Positions 1-11,699 of a DNA stretch of 64,000 bases are shown here, piece by piece. The notes under the pieces are model-generated. The model made no database searches, had not been told where the DNA came from, and was given only the letters and a program-made list of their open reading frames with translations. The stretch lies in the NCBI RefSeq assembly GCF_027580225.2, contig NC_073353.2:31811501-31875500 (forward strand), in the 5' to 3' direction. A program made the translations under genes and the position numbers. Every line of letters begins with the position of its first letter. Position 1 is the first letter of the stretch. The stretch is from Misgurnus anguillicaudatus. Its lineage: Eukaryota > Chordata > Actinopteri > Cypriniformes > Cobitidae.

Positions 1-239
1 CCTCTCGGAGACCAAAGCTTCTGTGTAAACTTTGGAGGGAGTTATGCAAATGGGTGATTCTCACGAAATCCAGATTAAGAAGGTGTACAGCATCAGAATT
101 TTTAAAAAGCCATTGAAGCCGATTTTTTTGCACAAATTGTTTTATGTGCAAAGTCTGAACTTACTATAACCATTATTTTTAGAGGATTTAAAAAATATTT
201 CCTATAGAATTATTTAAATTTTTTAAATTATCATTATCA

Positions 240-926
240 TATATACACAAGAGATATCCCGCACACTAATAACTTGCAAAATTTTAATTTATTGCGACGT
301 TTCGATCGTAAGATCTTCTTCAGGCATATGAACATGATAATGGTATCACAAAGTATTTTAAAAATTCATAGACCAATCACATCACACAATGGTCACCGAC
401 TTTTTGGATTTTTACTTTAGAAACATTATCGCCTCGTGGTTTAAATGATGAAGCCCTTTTCAATGTGATGTTATAATCTTGAGGTAAAAATTGTTTTTTT
501 TAAATTGTTGATGGAGTTTTGCATTATGCTTATTTATTCTAATTTTTCATGCAGTATGTACGGTTTATGATGTTTTTCTCTTGTCAGTATAGACGTTTTC
601 TGATTTGTATGATATTGAGATTGTTGATGTGATGAAAAAATTGTAGACAAATTTGATTGGTCATTGAAGGTCCGATACTATGATTAGTCGGTGACCATTG
701 TGTGATGTGATTGGTCTATGAATTTTTAAAATACTTTGTGATACCATTATCATGTTCATATGCCTGAAGAAGATCTTACGATCGAAACGTCGCAATAAAT
801 TAAAATTTTGCAAGTTATTAGTGTGCGGGATATCTCTTGTGTATATATGTTTGATGGACTATTATTGTCTCTTTATCCAACGCACCTAACCGGAACACAC
901 AGGTGTGCGACTTTGGTCATTCATAG
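240..926. mobile_element. Penelope-like inverted-repeat element (candidate)
   Basis: Two arms of about 163 bp (238-400 and 687-849) are near-perfect reverse complements around a 286-bp centre. An extra tail of about 77 bp (850-926) lies outside the right arm and holds the small hairpin CACACAGGTGTG. The whole unit is flanked by a 13-bp direct repeat ATTATCATTATCA (227-239 and 927-939), read as the target-site duplication. Inverted terminal copies, a one-sided tail and a hammerhead-like core in each arm fit a Penelope-like retroelement whose reverse-transcriptase gene is gone. A DNA-transposon foldback is the alternative. Boundaries are well supported and the class is an inference. Confidence 0.6.
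757..800 (+). ncRNA. hammerhead-ribozyme-like core (candidate)
   Basis: CTGAAGA (764-770) fits the CUGANGA box. It is followed by GATC (772-775), loop TTAC and GATC (780-783), which could be a 4-bp stem II, then GAAA (784-787). A reverse-complement copy lies at 300-323. Penelope-like elements are known to carry minimal hammerhead motifs. Weak points are one unpaired A between CTGAAGA and stem II and no clear stem III or cleavage site, so activity is doubtful. Confidence 0.3.
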
Positions 927-940
927 ATTATCATTATCAA

Positions 941-1768
941 AAATTATCATTATCCCAACATGATATTACATTAAATATATGCATTTACAAACTCATGTTT
1001 CGGTAATGAGAAATAAAAAGTTTTCTAGGTACTATGACAAACAAAATTTTTACTTTTATCTGGAGAGAAAAATAAGAACTGCTTACTTGGCAGCCATCTG
1101 GAATGTTCCTTTCAACTATTTTTTTTTAAAACGTTAGTTCCTTGAGGGCTTAAACAATGATAGAAATTTGTTGCGGAGGATGAGAAAATTGGTCTTGGAC
1201 AAATTTATATTCCTTATTATTGTCTCTACATTTACCAATGATCACCAAATACCACATGTTCCTTTACTGTAAATGTTTATAGTATAACATGCACTGAATT
1301 ATTATTATTTTTTTATTATTTAAGATTTTTTTAATTATAAATATTTTCATGTCAAAGAACCCAAATCCAGTCATGGACATGTCATTTGAAATCATGTGCA
1401 AAATAGTACATGAAGAGATGTTTGTAACTGTATGCTTCTTATTTTGATAGCATTTACTTTTTTATCAAAATGTTTCATGACACCTCATAAGTCTAATTTC
1501 GCAAGAATCACCCAAATGTGTCTCATAGCCTAGCGTGTGGTCTTTAAAAATACACTTGGCGAATAGAGCGATGAAAGCCATTTGGAATTTGTCCAGGGAG
1601 TTTTAATGAGTGATGATCCCACTTTCTGTCCGAAACGTGCTGTGAGGTTTTAGTTTTAACTTAGTTTTTTTATTTGTGAATTCAATTGTGTTTGATTTTG
1701 CGTTGAGAAAATACAAGATCCAGGTAACAGATATTTTTTAACATGCAATTATTATTTACAAATGTAGA
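941..1768. other. AT-rich stretch, nothing recognised
   Basis: No frame, inverted repeat or repeat shared with the rest of the window was recognised here. Confidence 0.5.
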
Positions 1769-1769
1769 A

Positions 1770-1803
1770 TTTGTAATTAACTTTAATTTGTAATTAACTT
1801 TAA
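1770..1803. repeat. short tandem repeat, 2 units of 17 bp
   Basis: TTGTAATTAACTTTAA occurs twice with a period of 17 bp (1771-1786 and 1788-1803). It is a simple local duplication. Confidence 0.75.
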
Positions 1804-1828
1804 GCATTTTTTATCAGACTTATGGATT

Positions 1829-2005
1829 CTGGCATTTCTGAATGGCCTGAGGGCAGGATTAAGCAGATTTGATGCAAAAGTATTTGATGAATGTATACGT
1901 GTCAAGAAGAGCATTAGGTTATCATCATCATCATTATTATTATTTATTTATTTATTTGTGGTGGTGTTTAGCAACTTTGGCATCTGAACTCTTCATATAT
2001 AGAAA
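1829..2005 (-). mobile_element. partial foldback element (GCATCTGA family)
   Basis: This is a degenerate copy of the family seen at 53945-54372 and 62398-62775. Segment 1829-1870 matches the reverse complement of about 62480-62520, and 1970-2005 carries the end motif GGCATCTGAACTCTTCATAT. The middle is replaced by a TCATCATTATT-type low-complexity run at 1920-1960. Confidence 0.5.
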
Positions 2006-2217
2006 AAAAATGTTTCAAACCCAAAGTTTGACTGTTGGGGCCCCACTATGTGGAATCACCTAGGGCCCCCAAATCACTATGTCCGCCCATGGATACAGAA
2101 TACATTGTATTATCCCACACTTAATTGTCCAATAAAAGACTAGATAGTGACGCATATATCTCAACATATCCAGCTGACTAAAACTTAACTTAAAAAAGTT
2201 TGTGCTGCTCTGTTTAA

Positions 2218-2631
2218 AGAAGACATTTCACAAGACTTTTTTAAGATGTCAAATAACTCTTTGGTGTCCCCAGGGTACATATGTGAAGTTTTAGTTCAAA
2301 ATACCCCATAGATCATTTATTTTAGCATGTTAAATTTGCCACTTTGTAGGTGTGAGCAAAAAATGTGCCTTTTGTGTGTGTCCTTTAACATGCGAATGAG
2401 CTGATCTCTGCACTAAAAAGTGCAGATTAAGGGGCGGTATTATCCCTTTCTGACATCACAAGGGGAGCCAAATTTCAATGAACTATTTTTCACATGCTTG
2501 CAGAGAATGGATTACCAAAACCAAGTTACTGGGTTGTTCTTTTTCACATTTTCTAGGTTGATAAAAGCACTGGGGAGCCAATTATAGCACCTAAACATGG
2601 AAAAAAATCTGATTTTTATGATATGTCCCCT
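2218..2631 (+). mobile_element. TTAA-flanked non-autonomous DNA element, family A copy 1
   Basis: The element is bounded by TTAA on both sides (2214-2217 and 2632-2635). Its ends are imperfect inverted repeats of type AAGGGGACAT and ATGTCCCC. Three more copies lie at 10887-11299, 15714-16141 and 36500-36901. All share an inner block with GTGTCCCCAGGGTACATATG or a variant, then AAATGAGCTGATCTCTGCACT. There is no coding capacity. The 4-bp TTAA duplication is typical of piggyBac and Kolobok superfamilies, but the parent is not visible. Confidence 0.75.
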
Positions 2632-2635
2632 TTAA

Positions 2636-3240
2636 GTTAAAACAAAAACGCAGAATTGAATTTGAAAATGGATAGAAAAGAACACACGTATACCACTAAT
2701 AATGAATGGTTGCAAAGGTTTTTAATATACCTGAACAGTTCTATTTTTAAAGTTTCAGCAAATATTTCAAACAGATTCACCTTATGGTTTTGAAGGTAAC
2801 GTATGTGAGGGTATGTTCCTCTCTCTCTCTCTCTGCCTGTGGTTGGCCTGGGGCTTTCTCTTCCCATGGCACCTGACAGTGTAGTAATATTATCTGAGTG
2901 CAGTGGCAAAGCCTTATTGCTTTTCTCTAAATCTCATTTGAAGGATACGATGTGTGTTAGAGATTAATGATTTAAATAATATTGCTTGAAAATAATGACG
3001 GCCGTAAATCCACCGGTTCTGAGCTAACCTTGAAAGATTTTGTTTTTTATTCAAGAAATGAAAACTCTGCACAATGTGACAATTTCTTCCTACGGTACCT
3101 CTTTCTAAGACACCCGGCCCTCCCTGTTATAGAGCAAGACCGGTTGGACCACACTGAGGACGCTAGAGACTGTGGCATGCTGTAAAAAGCCCCAGGAAAT
3201 AAGGGAAAGGCGAAAAAAAAGATGCTAATCTCTGCGATAC
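2636..3240. other. intronic/intergenic sequence
   Basis: A short CT run lies at about 2819-2834. Frames here show no domain and overlap on both strands. Nothing else was recognised. Confidence 0.5.
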
Positions 3241-3244
3241 TTAA

Positions 3245-3503
3245 AGGTGTAGTGTCTGGTTTTCTGTGTTTAAATACTTTCTCTTCTCCTGGTTTAAAGT
3301 CCAGACAACTTTTAGAGGAAAGTTCACAAAAAATGAAACTCAACCTCATATCAAACGGACTGTACAATTTTAATTTCATATTAATAAACTTTTTTTATTA
3401 TGAAACCAACATTGACCATCATAGAGCTCCATTATAGGAAAGCACATGAAAGCAGAATCTGCATCTACAGTGGCTTTAAACTGACACTACAGCAGCTATG
3501 CCT
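3245..3503. mobile_element. TTAA-flanked small element (candidate)
   Basis: TTAA lies at both edges (3241-3244 and 3504-3507). The ends AGGTGTAGTGTC and ACTACAGCAGCTATGCCT are loosely inverted (AGGYRTAG). There is one copy in this window and no coding capacity. Confidence 0.45.
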
Positions 3504-3507
3504 TTAA

Positions 3508-4489
3508 AATAAATGCACAAATCATATCGTCTGTGCATGTAAAAAAAACATTTCCATGTGATCTGCAGTTTCCCACAATTGTGAATCCACGTAAAAACAG
3601 CTCATATTTACTCTACATGTATGCATTTGACATGAGCTTCCTCATTTCTATGAGTGAAATCTACGAGTCAAGTAGATATCTGGGTAGATCTAGTTCATCG
3701 CGATGTTGTGAAAGGTGAAAAATGACAGCAGAAGCCAAAGATGGCTTTAATAAAGGAGAGTTATATGATTTCTCTCACCTGGAGTGATCTTGCTACACTG
3801 AGAATTAAAGTTTGATATCTGATTAGCATAACCAAATACAGAAGCACTGGCAGAGTAGAGATGGGCATCTAGGGCTGAATAAATCACACAGTGAATGCAG
3901 GAAAGCATAGACTGTCTCTCTCTGATGCATTCATGACAGAACGCTTCAGAACCATCTCATTCAAATCTATTTTACGTAAGCAATGAGATACGAGAGGCTA
4001 TGCTGTATTGTGGAATAAGTCACGGCTGAAGGGCGTTGTTAGGCACCATTCAGCGTGCAACTCCTTTAGCCGTGACGATACAGCTCTAGCCTCGAGTACC
4101 CTATTGCTTTTATAAAACGTTACCACACAATACAAATATTATAGCAAAAAATATGTATCAACACAACTTTTTTAAAGTAAAATCACTAAAAGCATTCCTT
4201 CCACCTGAAAATATAGTCCCTGATGTGAACAGCAGCAGAATGTTTTACGTTTCTGTGGCTAAGGGTGCTGCGCAGTGATACATAGAACGTTCATGGGTGT
4301 TTATCATACACAGCTATCTGTATAACGAACAGTGCCAAACAATAATGCTTTGAGTATGCTTTAAGGGTTTACTCAAATTGGTGGCGTGTTTGCAAACAGC
4401 ATTTGACAGCAAACTAAAAGAGATAACATGTGTACATGTAAGGCGGTCCCTTTACTTGCTGCCCTTTGAAGGGGCTATTTTCTCTCTGT
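3508..4489. other. unannotated, no repeat recognised
   Basis: The sequence has moderate complexity, with a small imperfect inverted pair GTCACGGCTGAAGG (4018-4032) and CCTTTAGCCGTGAC (4062-4076). No gene feature is visible. Confidence 0.4.
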
Positions 4490-4850
4490 GGCTGTCTCCT
4501 CATTTTGAATGACATTATAAATTTCAGGTAAGCACAAGGAAAACATTGACCTTTCTGCCCAGAGGCCTGTGGAATCGATAATCAAGGAATTAAGTGAATT
4601 AGGCAGCAGCACTGGCCCATGCTAACTGAGGAAGGGTGGAATAATGTCGAGGTGTAATGATGAACTCAATGGCTTGTAAGTAATGCTCCATCAAACGGGC
4701 CGCCTGCGAGCCGCCGGGTCTCATGGTTATTAAAAAACTGCCACGTTCTTTCTGCGAGCATTACTCACCATTTTAAGTCTAGACATGCAAAGTGCAAAGT
4801 GTTAGACAGACGTGGGGGGATGTTTTTTATACCGTTGACTCAATGAAGTG
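4490..4850. other. high-complexity stretch, possible conserved non-coding element
   Basis: This repeat-free block has a mixed-GC core (about 4690-4745) and homeodomain-like ATTA cores. It has no sustained frame and differs in texture from the AT-rich surroundings. Conservation is only suspected; alignment of fish genomes would settle it. Confidence 0.3.
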
Positions 4851-5599
4851 TCTGCTCAATTAAAACCCTTATAAGTTGTTACTGAATAAAATCTAAGTTA
4901 AGCATCATTTCTAACCATTAAATGGGTTATTCAATTCAATATTATATTCAAAAAGAGCAAAAGCCTCATAGTGGGGAATAAATGCATTCCATCATTGGAT
5001 TTATTCAGATTAGAATGAATCAGCGTTAAAGAGCAATACAGGTACTTGTGGTGGCTGATTTGAGTCTTTTAATAGTATATGTATGGTAATTTTGTGTTAA
5101 TTTGATAATTGTTGCAGATAGATGCACACACAAAAATAACATCATTTTAAATTTCCAAATTGAAAAATAATTACTTTTAACCAGCATAACAAAGCATCTC
5201 ACCACATTTCAGTGCTGTTTTTTTTTTTTTTGTAGGGGGCAGTAAAATAAAGATCCAGTTTCTAGACAGTTTGCTTCGTCTGACCTGCAACGTGCCATTG
5301 TTTCTGTTTCTCCATATTTCTTTTAACTTTCTTAGAAAAACTCAAGAGTTTGTCACGACACATCTCACAATGAGTCTTAATTGCTCCCTAAGCCTTGTTA
5401 AATGGCACAGTACATTAAGGCACTCACAAAACAATACTAAAGCGCTTTTGAAAAACATGCCATTCACCACAGCTTTTATTAATGTGTGTGTGGCCGACAC
5501 CTTTCTCTGCCTTGCTAATCATAAGGACCAAAATAAGGTTACTGGGACTCTTATATAACTGTTTTCGACTGCACTACCTAAAACCTGGATGACAATTAA

Positions 5600-5765
5600 A
5601 GTTTAAGGAAAGAATTAAACCAAAGACACAAGATTGAGCACTCATATTGCTATAAATAGGGGACAATGCCATGCTCAATATGTCCGCTCTGGTGACTAAA
5701 GTCCCGCCTTCTAGTTGAAAAAAACAATCATCAATCGATAAAGTCTGACAGTTCTCTGGGGGAGG
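5600..5765. repeat. interspersed repeat shared with 33290-33450
   Basis: Blocks such as AACCAAAGA, then AAAGTCCCGCCTTC, then AATCATCAATC with AATAAAGACTGA-like ends recur in the same order at 33298-33440. Both lie close to other mobile elements. Class is unknown. Confidence 0.5.
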
Positions 5766-5807
5766 GACTTTGCACCGAGTCATAGAGACAGAGCGCAGTT
5801 ATGCTAA

Positions 5808-6268
5808 TTTGAAAACCACGCCCACCGGTGGGAAAACAACCCGACCGTCTTCATTGACTTTGTGTTGCGAGGGACCGCCTCCTTGTCATTTCTGGCTTAT
5901 AACGGAAACAGAATGGTGCCTAGGGGCTGCTGTGTGACAAGGTGTACAGCTAACAAGCCGGGAAACCCAGAAATAAGTTTTATAAGCTTTCGAGCCGCAA
6001 AACCAAGCCTTTAAGGAGAAAAAAGTGGATTGCCAACCACGTTTCTCTTTAGTGGGCGCAGTTCGACTAATAGTAATACTATGAAAAGTTGCCTGTTTCC
6101 ACTTTTGAGTCTTTAAACGCTCGTTTTTTTTGGGGTCGACAGCTTATAAAAACTTATTTTGGGGTTTTCTGTTTTTTTTGTTATAAGCCAGAAATGACAA
6201 GGAGGCAGCCTATTGCAATACAAAGTCAATGGAGACTGATGGACCCCAATGGGCGTGGTTTTCAGGTA
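5808..6268. mobile_element. foldback element carrying a THAP remnant
   Basis: Arms at about 5810-5903 and 6176-6265 are imperfect reverse complements: GAAAACCACGCCCA with TGGGCGTGGTTTTC, and TCATTTCTGGCTTATAAC with its complement. Between them lies a broken THAP-type zinc-finger frame. THAP domains are DNA-binding modules of P-element-type transposases, so this may be a P/THAP-derived non-autonomous element. No flanking duplication was identified. Confidence 0.6.
5913..6052 (+). pseudogene. THAP-type zinc finger fragment, broken
   Basis: From the ATG at 5913 the frame reads MVPRGCCVTRCTAN, then an ISFISF block, then KPSL and a stop at 6012. C6 and C11 have the C-x4-C spacing of THAP domains, ISFISF matches the usual VSFHKFP-like position, and one reading-frame shift recovers RRKKWIAN, containing the invariant THAP tryptophan. 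A stop follows near 6050. The distal His and the AVPTIF-type tail are absent. This is a dead N-terminal remnant within the foldback. Confidence 0.6.
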
Positions 6269-6360
6269 ATGATGCTTTGTGCCCTGTAAGGCACTTGCCG
6301 ACCTTTGCACATGTGCTGTAGCTGAAACAACCTTGAAAAAAGTGTTTTAGAGCAATTTGA

Positions 6361-6798
6361 GCTTAACTCGTCAATTGAGAAAAAACGCTTCCCAGCCAAT
6401 GACAAGTTTTTATGGCAATCCATATTTCTGCTATTATCCACCAGGGGACGCTCTAACCCAACTAATAAAACACTGAAGCATCCACTAGGGCCAAGCAGAA
6501 AAAAATCGGTTTATGTTTTGATCATCGCTCTGAATCTGATCTATCAAAAAAGTCCTTAAAAATGCAATTATCTCAGCATTTTGCTCAAAATTTGGTATTT
6601 TATTTTTTAAAACCTACCCATATTTGAGAGGTGATAAAAAGATAACAAATGGAGATAGTTTTTTTTTTTTTTTAAGGCAGAGGGTCTGTTCTTTTAATTG
6701 ATATGTTGTATGTAGTTATATTTAAAGGAAAACATTTTCTGGAAGCATTAAACTTTTGTGAAAATCCTAAAAAAAACGCTGGCAGGGAAAGAATTAAG
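6361..6798 (+). repeat. interspersed repeat, GACGAGTT family copy A
   Basis: This shares a long ordered match with the reverse complement of 24537-24935, including AACTCGTCAATT, ATCTCAGC, a poly-T run, AGAGGRTCTGTT, AAACATTTTCTGGAAG and GCATTAAACTTTTGTGAAA. It lacks a middle section present in the other copy. A third fragment is at 17033-17073. No coding frame and no recognised class. Confidence 0.65.
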
Positions 6799-7140
6799 AA
6801 GCAAACGTTATGGTACGGTTGATGTCAGGTTTAAATCTTGATCAGAAATATGTTGATTTAAGCGATTTTAGAGACATCTGTCTTTTTCACATTCCAGTAG
6901 ATAGGTCTTGCATGACTGAAATAACCGCAAAGATGGCTGGCCAGTGACACAACTTCCATAAAGTGTCTTTGATCAAAAAATGAGTAAGAAATACTAAGAA
7001 TGGACAGTTTGTAGAAGACAATAAAGATGCATAAAACATTTTGAAACATGGGTGAAGTATGTACTGTACTATGGTAACAGTATGTTGATTAAAAAAGAAA
7101 TTAACAACTTAACGATTTTTGAAAAACGCTTTGAAAAAGG
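6799..7140. other. nothing recognised
   Basis: AT-rich sequence with a minus-strand chance frame without domain features. Confidence 0.4.
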
Positions 7141-7331
7141 GAGTCGGGCAGACTACCAAAACAAACTTGCAGCCCATCAGCAGTAAGGGGCGTGTCTACT
7201 AACCGACATCGTTACCTGGGTTGCGTATGTGTGGGGCGGGTCTATCAATATAAGGTCCATATTCTATTGGGATAGGGGGTGTGTTTGTTTAGGTGATTTC
7301 AAGCTTTCAGGGATCGTGTACCCCACCTTTA
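7141..7331 (-). mobile_element. fish repeat fragment ending at TTAA
   Basis: On the minus strand the element starts after TTAA (7329-7332) with AGGTGGGGTACACGATCC and contains the clustered motifs CACACCCCC, ACCCGCCCC and ACACGCCCC. I recall this as a common fish repeat. The far end was not found. Confidence 0.45.
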
Positions 7332-7332
7332 A

Positions 7333-8309
7333 ACAAACATAACATGAAATTAAATGCACAATAAATTATACTGTTGTAAAAAAATGGCAATTAAGGTATA
7401 AATATAAACACTGCCTCTTCTATTTATCAACCAGCCACATTTAAACTGGCATCTGATGCTTCAAGGGCAGAACACCATAGTGTTGCTACTGAGGGAATTG
7501 AGCTGCTGGCCAGGCAAAACATTTAAGAGCGCATCTGCTAAACCTCCACAGCTCTGGGAGAATCCATCTGGACCTCTCCATACACATCGGGTCTGTAGTA
7601 GACCCTGATAAAAAGTGAACTTGACTTGGAAATGCACCAGAAAGTCACCGTCTCGTTTTTTGTAAAGCCAACATTACATTAAACCATAACCTTCGCTGCT
7701 GCTCTCGCTGGCCTGCAGCCACGACCGCTAACTAAAGCGTTTGATCCTAAAGAACAAACAGATACAAGAATGAAGATCTAAGCACAGAAAATCTCCTCAA
7801 AGCGAAGACAACTGGGTCTTAATGCAGCGACATCACTCTCTTTTAAACTCTGACAGCTTGTCTGAGGTACACTCTACAAAAAGAGGACGATACGTGTCTC
7901 AAATAATTTCAGTTTTTACAGCAGTGTAGAGACAATGGCATCACAGGCATTTATTTACTAGCTCAAAACAGCTGTGAGCAGAGCAGACACTTGACGCCCA
8001 ATGAAAACAGCCTCACAAATACTTTGTTTATGATGATGGGATATCGAACTGTCCTCCAGCTCAGAGAGAGAGAGAGAGAGACAAAGAGACAGAGAGAGAG
8101 GCATTATGTTTTGGTATTGCTTATGTTTATGTATTTCCTTTACATAAAAATAGCTTTAATAACAAAATTCAAGTTTTGAAAATAAAAATGTTGCCATAAG
8201 GCAAGTTTGTACATAAACAAAAAATGGTCAAAACAAGTATATATGTGTGAAGCATAAACACAATATATTACTATTAACACTTCTATAAACACCAATTAAT
8301 TATTGCAAT
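7333..8309. other. unannotated; short GA repeat inside
   Basis: A GA-rich run is at about 8065-8100. The rest has no repeat or gene that I recognise. Frames across the GA run are low-complexity artefacts. Confidence 0.45.
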
Positions 8310-8450
8310 TTTATTACACGGCTGGTTGTAATGCTTGATTCTGATTGGCCAGTCGCGACATTTGCAAGGTTGTTATTCCCAGATAACAACCGCTCAAAAC
8401 TAACAACACACGGTAACCCGGATGCTGCAAATTATTTTGACAGGTACAGT
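8310..8450. repeat. fish interspersed repeat (CGGCTGGTTGTAATGC type)
   Basis: The block ACACGGCTGGTTGTAATGC, followed by a TTGTTATTCCCAGATAACAA hairpin, is recalled as widespread in cyprinid genomes. A palindromic TTGTTAT/ATAACAA core is visible. It appears interrupted at 8451 by the next element, because TATTACACAG resumes at 8926. Confidence 0.45.
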
Positions 8451-8925
8451 TTAACCAGTCCTTCCAAAAAAATGCGGAGTTTGTGATTGTTAGGGGCAAA
8501 AATCCTTGATCTTGTGGCACGTTTTGGAATATTGCCGGATATTTATGCAATTTTATGCGATAAAATTGCAGGAACGTGCCACAATTGCGGGAATTTGTAA
8601 AAACTGTTTGCAGCTTTTCATTGATGTTCACATCGTGTAATTACATTGCTTCCTAACATTCCCATGAAAACAGGGGACATGGCTGCGCATGTGTGAAGTA
8701 AATGCAAAATTTTTTACTTTCTGCTAAGATATATTTGACCTTTTGCTATGAAAATGCGGGGATTATGAAATCGTGCAAGTCCTGCATATTTTGCGGGAAG
8801 AAATCTGCAATTTATGCGGCGAAAGTGCAGCGTATTTAAAAAATGAATAAATATGCGGACTTTGGCTGATTATGCATTGAATCATGTGATCACATAATCA
8901 CAATTTTCTGGAGAAACTGGTTTAA
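8451..8925. mobile_element. TTAA-ended foldback (TGCGG-rich)
   Basis: The ends TTAACCAGTCCTTCC and GGAGAAACTGGTTTAA are imperfect inverted repeats ending in TTAA (8451-8454 and 8922-8925). The interior repeats ATGCGG and TGCGGG, and the inner inverted segments TGTGGCACGTT and AACGTGCCACA are visible. Non-coding. Confidence 0.6.
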
Positions 8926-10882
8926 TATTACACAGAAATTAAATATTTTTAATAAAATGCATGACATTATATTTACAAAAGATTAAACCAAATAGTTTGT
9001 TCATGACATTTGAACGTCTTGTCTTATCTTAAAACTAAAATGAAAAAAAAAAACATGTTTTCCTCATGGCGTTTTGGGAAAAAAGGGAGAAAAGATGACA
9101 GAATAACACGGCTGATATTGTATTTTGCGTAAAATTAAGAATTTACTTTTTAAAAACTGACCTGATACAATACTGATTTTTTTTGCGTTTATCGCATTTT
9201 GGAACCAAACTCTTTTTATCTTTACTCATTTTCCTTTTAAAATATGGAAATTGAGAAAAATGGTCAGAAAAAATAAATGTTAAAGAAGGGTACATTAAGA
9301 GCAATACTTTGATGAGGACTTTATCATGTCCACACAATACAGTATGATTGATCGCACAAAAACTAACAATCCTGATAAGAAAATCAAAAGACATCTGTAC
9401 ATCTACATGTACATTATGTGTTTAGCAGAAATAATGGCGAATATTTTTTCTTGGGAATGAAACCCATCACTCTTGTGCTACTAATGCAACCCTCTACCAA
9501 CTGTACTACAGGAACACTTAAAAACAGTGGGTTTGAAAGAAATGCATATAACAAATACAGAAATGCCAAGTTAACCACTGAAACCTCATTTGAGTATAAA
9601 ACGCTCTGGTGCCAATCTGAACACAAGCCTCTGGCAGATCTGGCCAACATCCGGAGCTCCAAACAGGATTAGTGTCATTTCTTTTGATCTTCATTCTTCA
9701 TTGCAGTTATAGCCCATTATATTACTGAAATATAGCAACCACCTCAGACAACACACAGGGGAAACAAAAGTTCAACTTTTTACATCTCTCTATTCATTAT
9801 TGTCAAATGTAATTATATGTTTTGCCAATCACAAGATGACACTGTCAATACCAGGTCATTTCCTACTTTGCGATTCTAGTTTCACTTCATTGATGTATGG
9901 CAAGAGATCACACAGAGACTTTGTGAATTCATAATGGAGATATGAAGATGCTGTATTACATGAAATGATGAGAATGTGGGTCTTGAGTCCTTGTACAGAG
10001 GCCAATTGTTCATCATGCCCATTTCTCATGGCCAGCCATCAGTTATAGATTGTGAAAGCTTATTTAAAATGCTTTCACCTTAGTGTTGAGGGTTCAATCT
10101 AAAAGAACCCTCTATGTACCAAAAAAGCTATCCTTACTTTGCCAAGAACTTGTTTTCATTTCTTCATGAGGTTTCATTATGAAATGCACAATGGCAGACC
10201 CTGTTTTACTGTATCGAACACCTACTTGGATACTATAAATACCTTAAATAACCAAAACCAGACAAATATATTTGTCTATATCTCTCACTTTTTTGCCACT
10301 TGTCAATCACTTGCCAAAACAGATTAAATAGTTTCTCATTCTTTCGTTCGATCTGCTGTGTTTGAATTCTGGTGGAAGCTGCCATTGTTGTTGAGTTACT
10401 CATATCTGATCAATCAGAACTGAACTGTGGGCGTTTCACAGAAAGCTATCAGCCAGCCAAGCTGCAGGCAATCCCATGATACCACATGACTAAAGCAGCA
10501 CCAAGATAACATCACGAAAACGTTCACATTGCTCCATAAACCGCGTGCAGCATCCCAAACCACAATTACCACAGGTGAATGAAGCCTTTACCTTCAAACC
10601 ATAGAGCTTTTACAGGACAAACAACTTTATACGGCTAGCCCTATCAAATGCATCTATGCCAGTGGTCGTCACAAATTTCTTATGAGAGCCACACTGATAG
10701 GACAAAGTCAACAGGAGAGCCAATGGAGAGCCGAAATGTATAAAAAGTTATATTTTGTCATAAATAGCATGCTGCTTATCAATCTATCATCCCTGAAAGT
10801 ACAATATGGAATACAAATAAAACACAAGGAGGGAATCATTCTTTATTATTTACTAGCCAAATTTTGTAATTGATGGTTTCTC
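8926..10882. other. AT-rich unique-looking DNA
   Basis: About 2 kb without recognised repeats. Overlapping frames on both strands at 9414-9672 are in antisense register and show no domain. Nothing supportable was found. Confidence 0.4.
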
Positions 10883-10886
10883 TTAA

Positions 10887-11299
10887 AGGGGACATATTAC
10901 AAAAATTACTTTTCTATGTTTAAGTGGGTCCCCAGTGCTTCTATCAACCTAGCAAATGTGAAAAAGATCAACCCAGAAACTTAGTTTTGGTAAACCATTC
11001 ACTGCAAGCATACAGTGTATGAAAAAAATAGGTAATTAGAATTTGGCTCCCCCTGCGATGTCAGAAGGGGAAAATACCGCCCCTTAATTTGCACTATACA
11101 ACCACAGCACTGCTATTTAGTGCAGAGATTAACTCATTTGCATTTAAAAGAACACACCCAAAATGGCACATTTTTGATCATATCTACAAAGTGGCAATTT
11201 TATCTATATGGTATTTTGAGCTAAAACTTCACGTACATACTCTGGGGACACCAAAGACTTATTTGACATCTTAAAAAAAATCTTGTGAAATGTCCTCTT
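10887..11299 (-). mobile_element. TTAA-flanked element, family A copy 2
   Basis: This copy is inverted relative to 2218-2631. TTAA lies at 10883-10886 and 11300-11303, and the ends read AGGGGACATATTAC and TGTCCTCTTT. The inner landmarks GGGTCCCCAGTGCTTCT, CCATTCACTGCAAGC and TGCAGAGATTAACTCATTTGCAT match the other copies. Confidence 0.75.
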
Positions 11300-11303
11300 T
11301 TAA

Positions 11304-11699
11304 AAATAAAACAGGATTACCTCAATGCTAATGTGCGTATGTATGCAGTGCCCCTTAAACTGCTAGGGGCCCCCAAACTGCTCTTAATTTCATGCGGCAA
11401 TGCATGATTGCTGTGTGACATCACTGGCCGGCACAACAAGCAATCTGATCTCAGGCTACTTTAATGTCCTCATGACAATCGCATGATAGCATGATGATAT
11501 CACCATATTATTTTTAAAGAAACTAGATAAAAATATGGCATGAATGAGGTCTATATTTAAAACATTTTGAGTATGAAGTATGAATGTTATTAGAATTTTT
11601 TTTTCATAAAAATACGCCAGTGTTATGACAACATTATGAAATCAAAGTTGTAATATTTTAAGAATAAAAATAAAATTACAAGATAAATTGCCCGGTTGG
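11304..11699. other. nothing recognised
   Basis: AT-rich sequence with TGATGATATCA-like short palindromes only. Confidence 0.4.

Noticed and set aside
4501..4540. TTTCAG|GTAAGC on the plus strand as a second recursive splice site
   Set aside because: The region upstream is A-rich rather than pyrimidine-rich and lacks a clear branch point.
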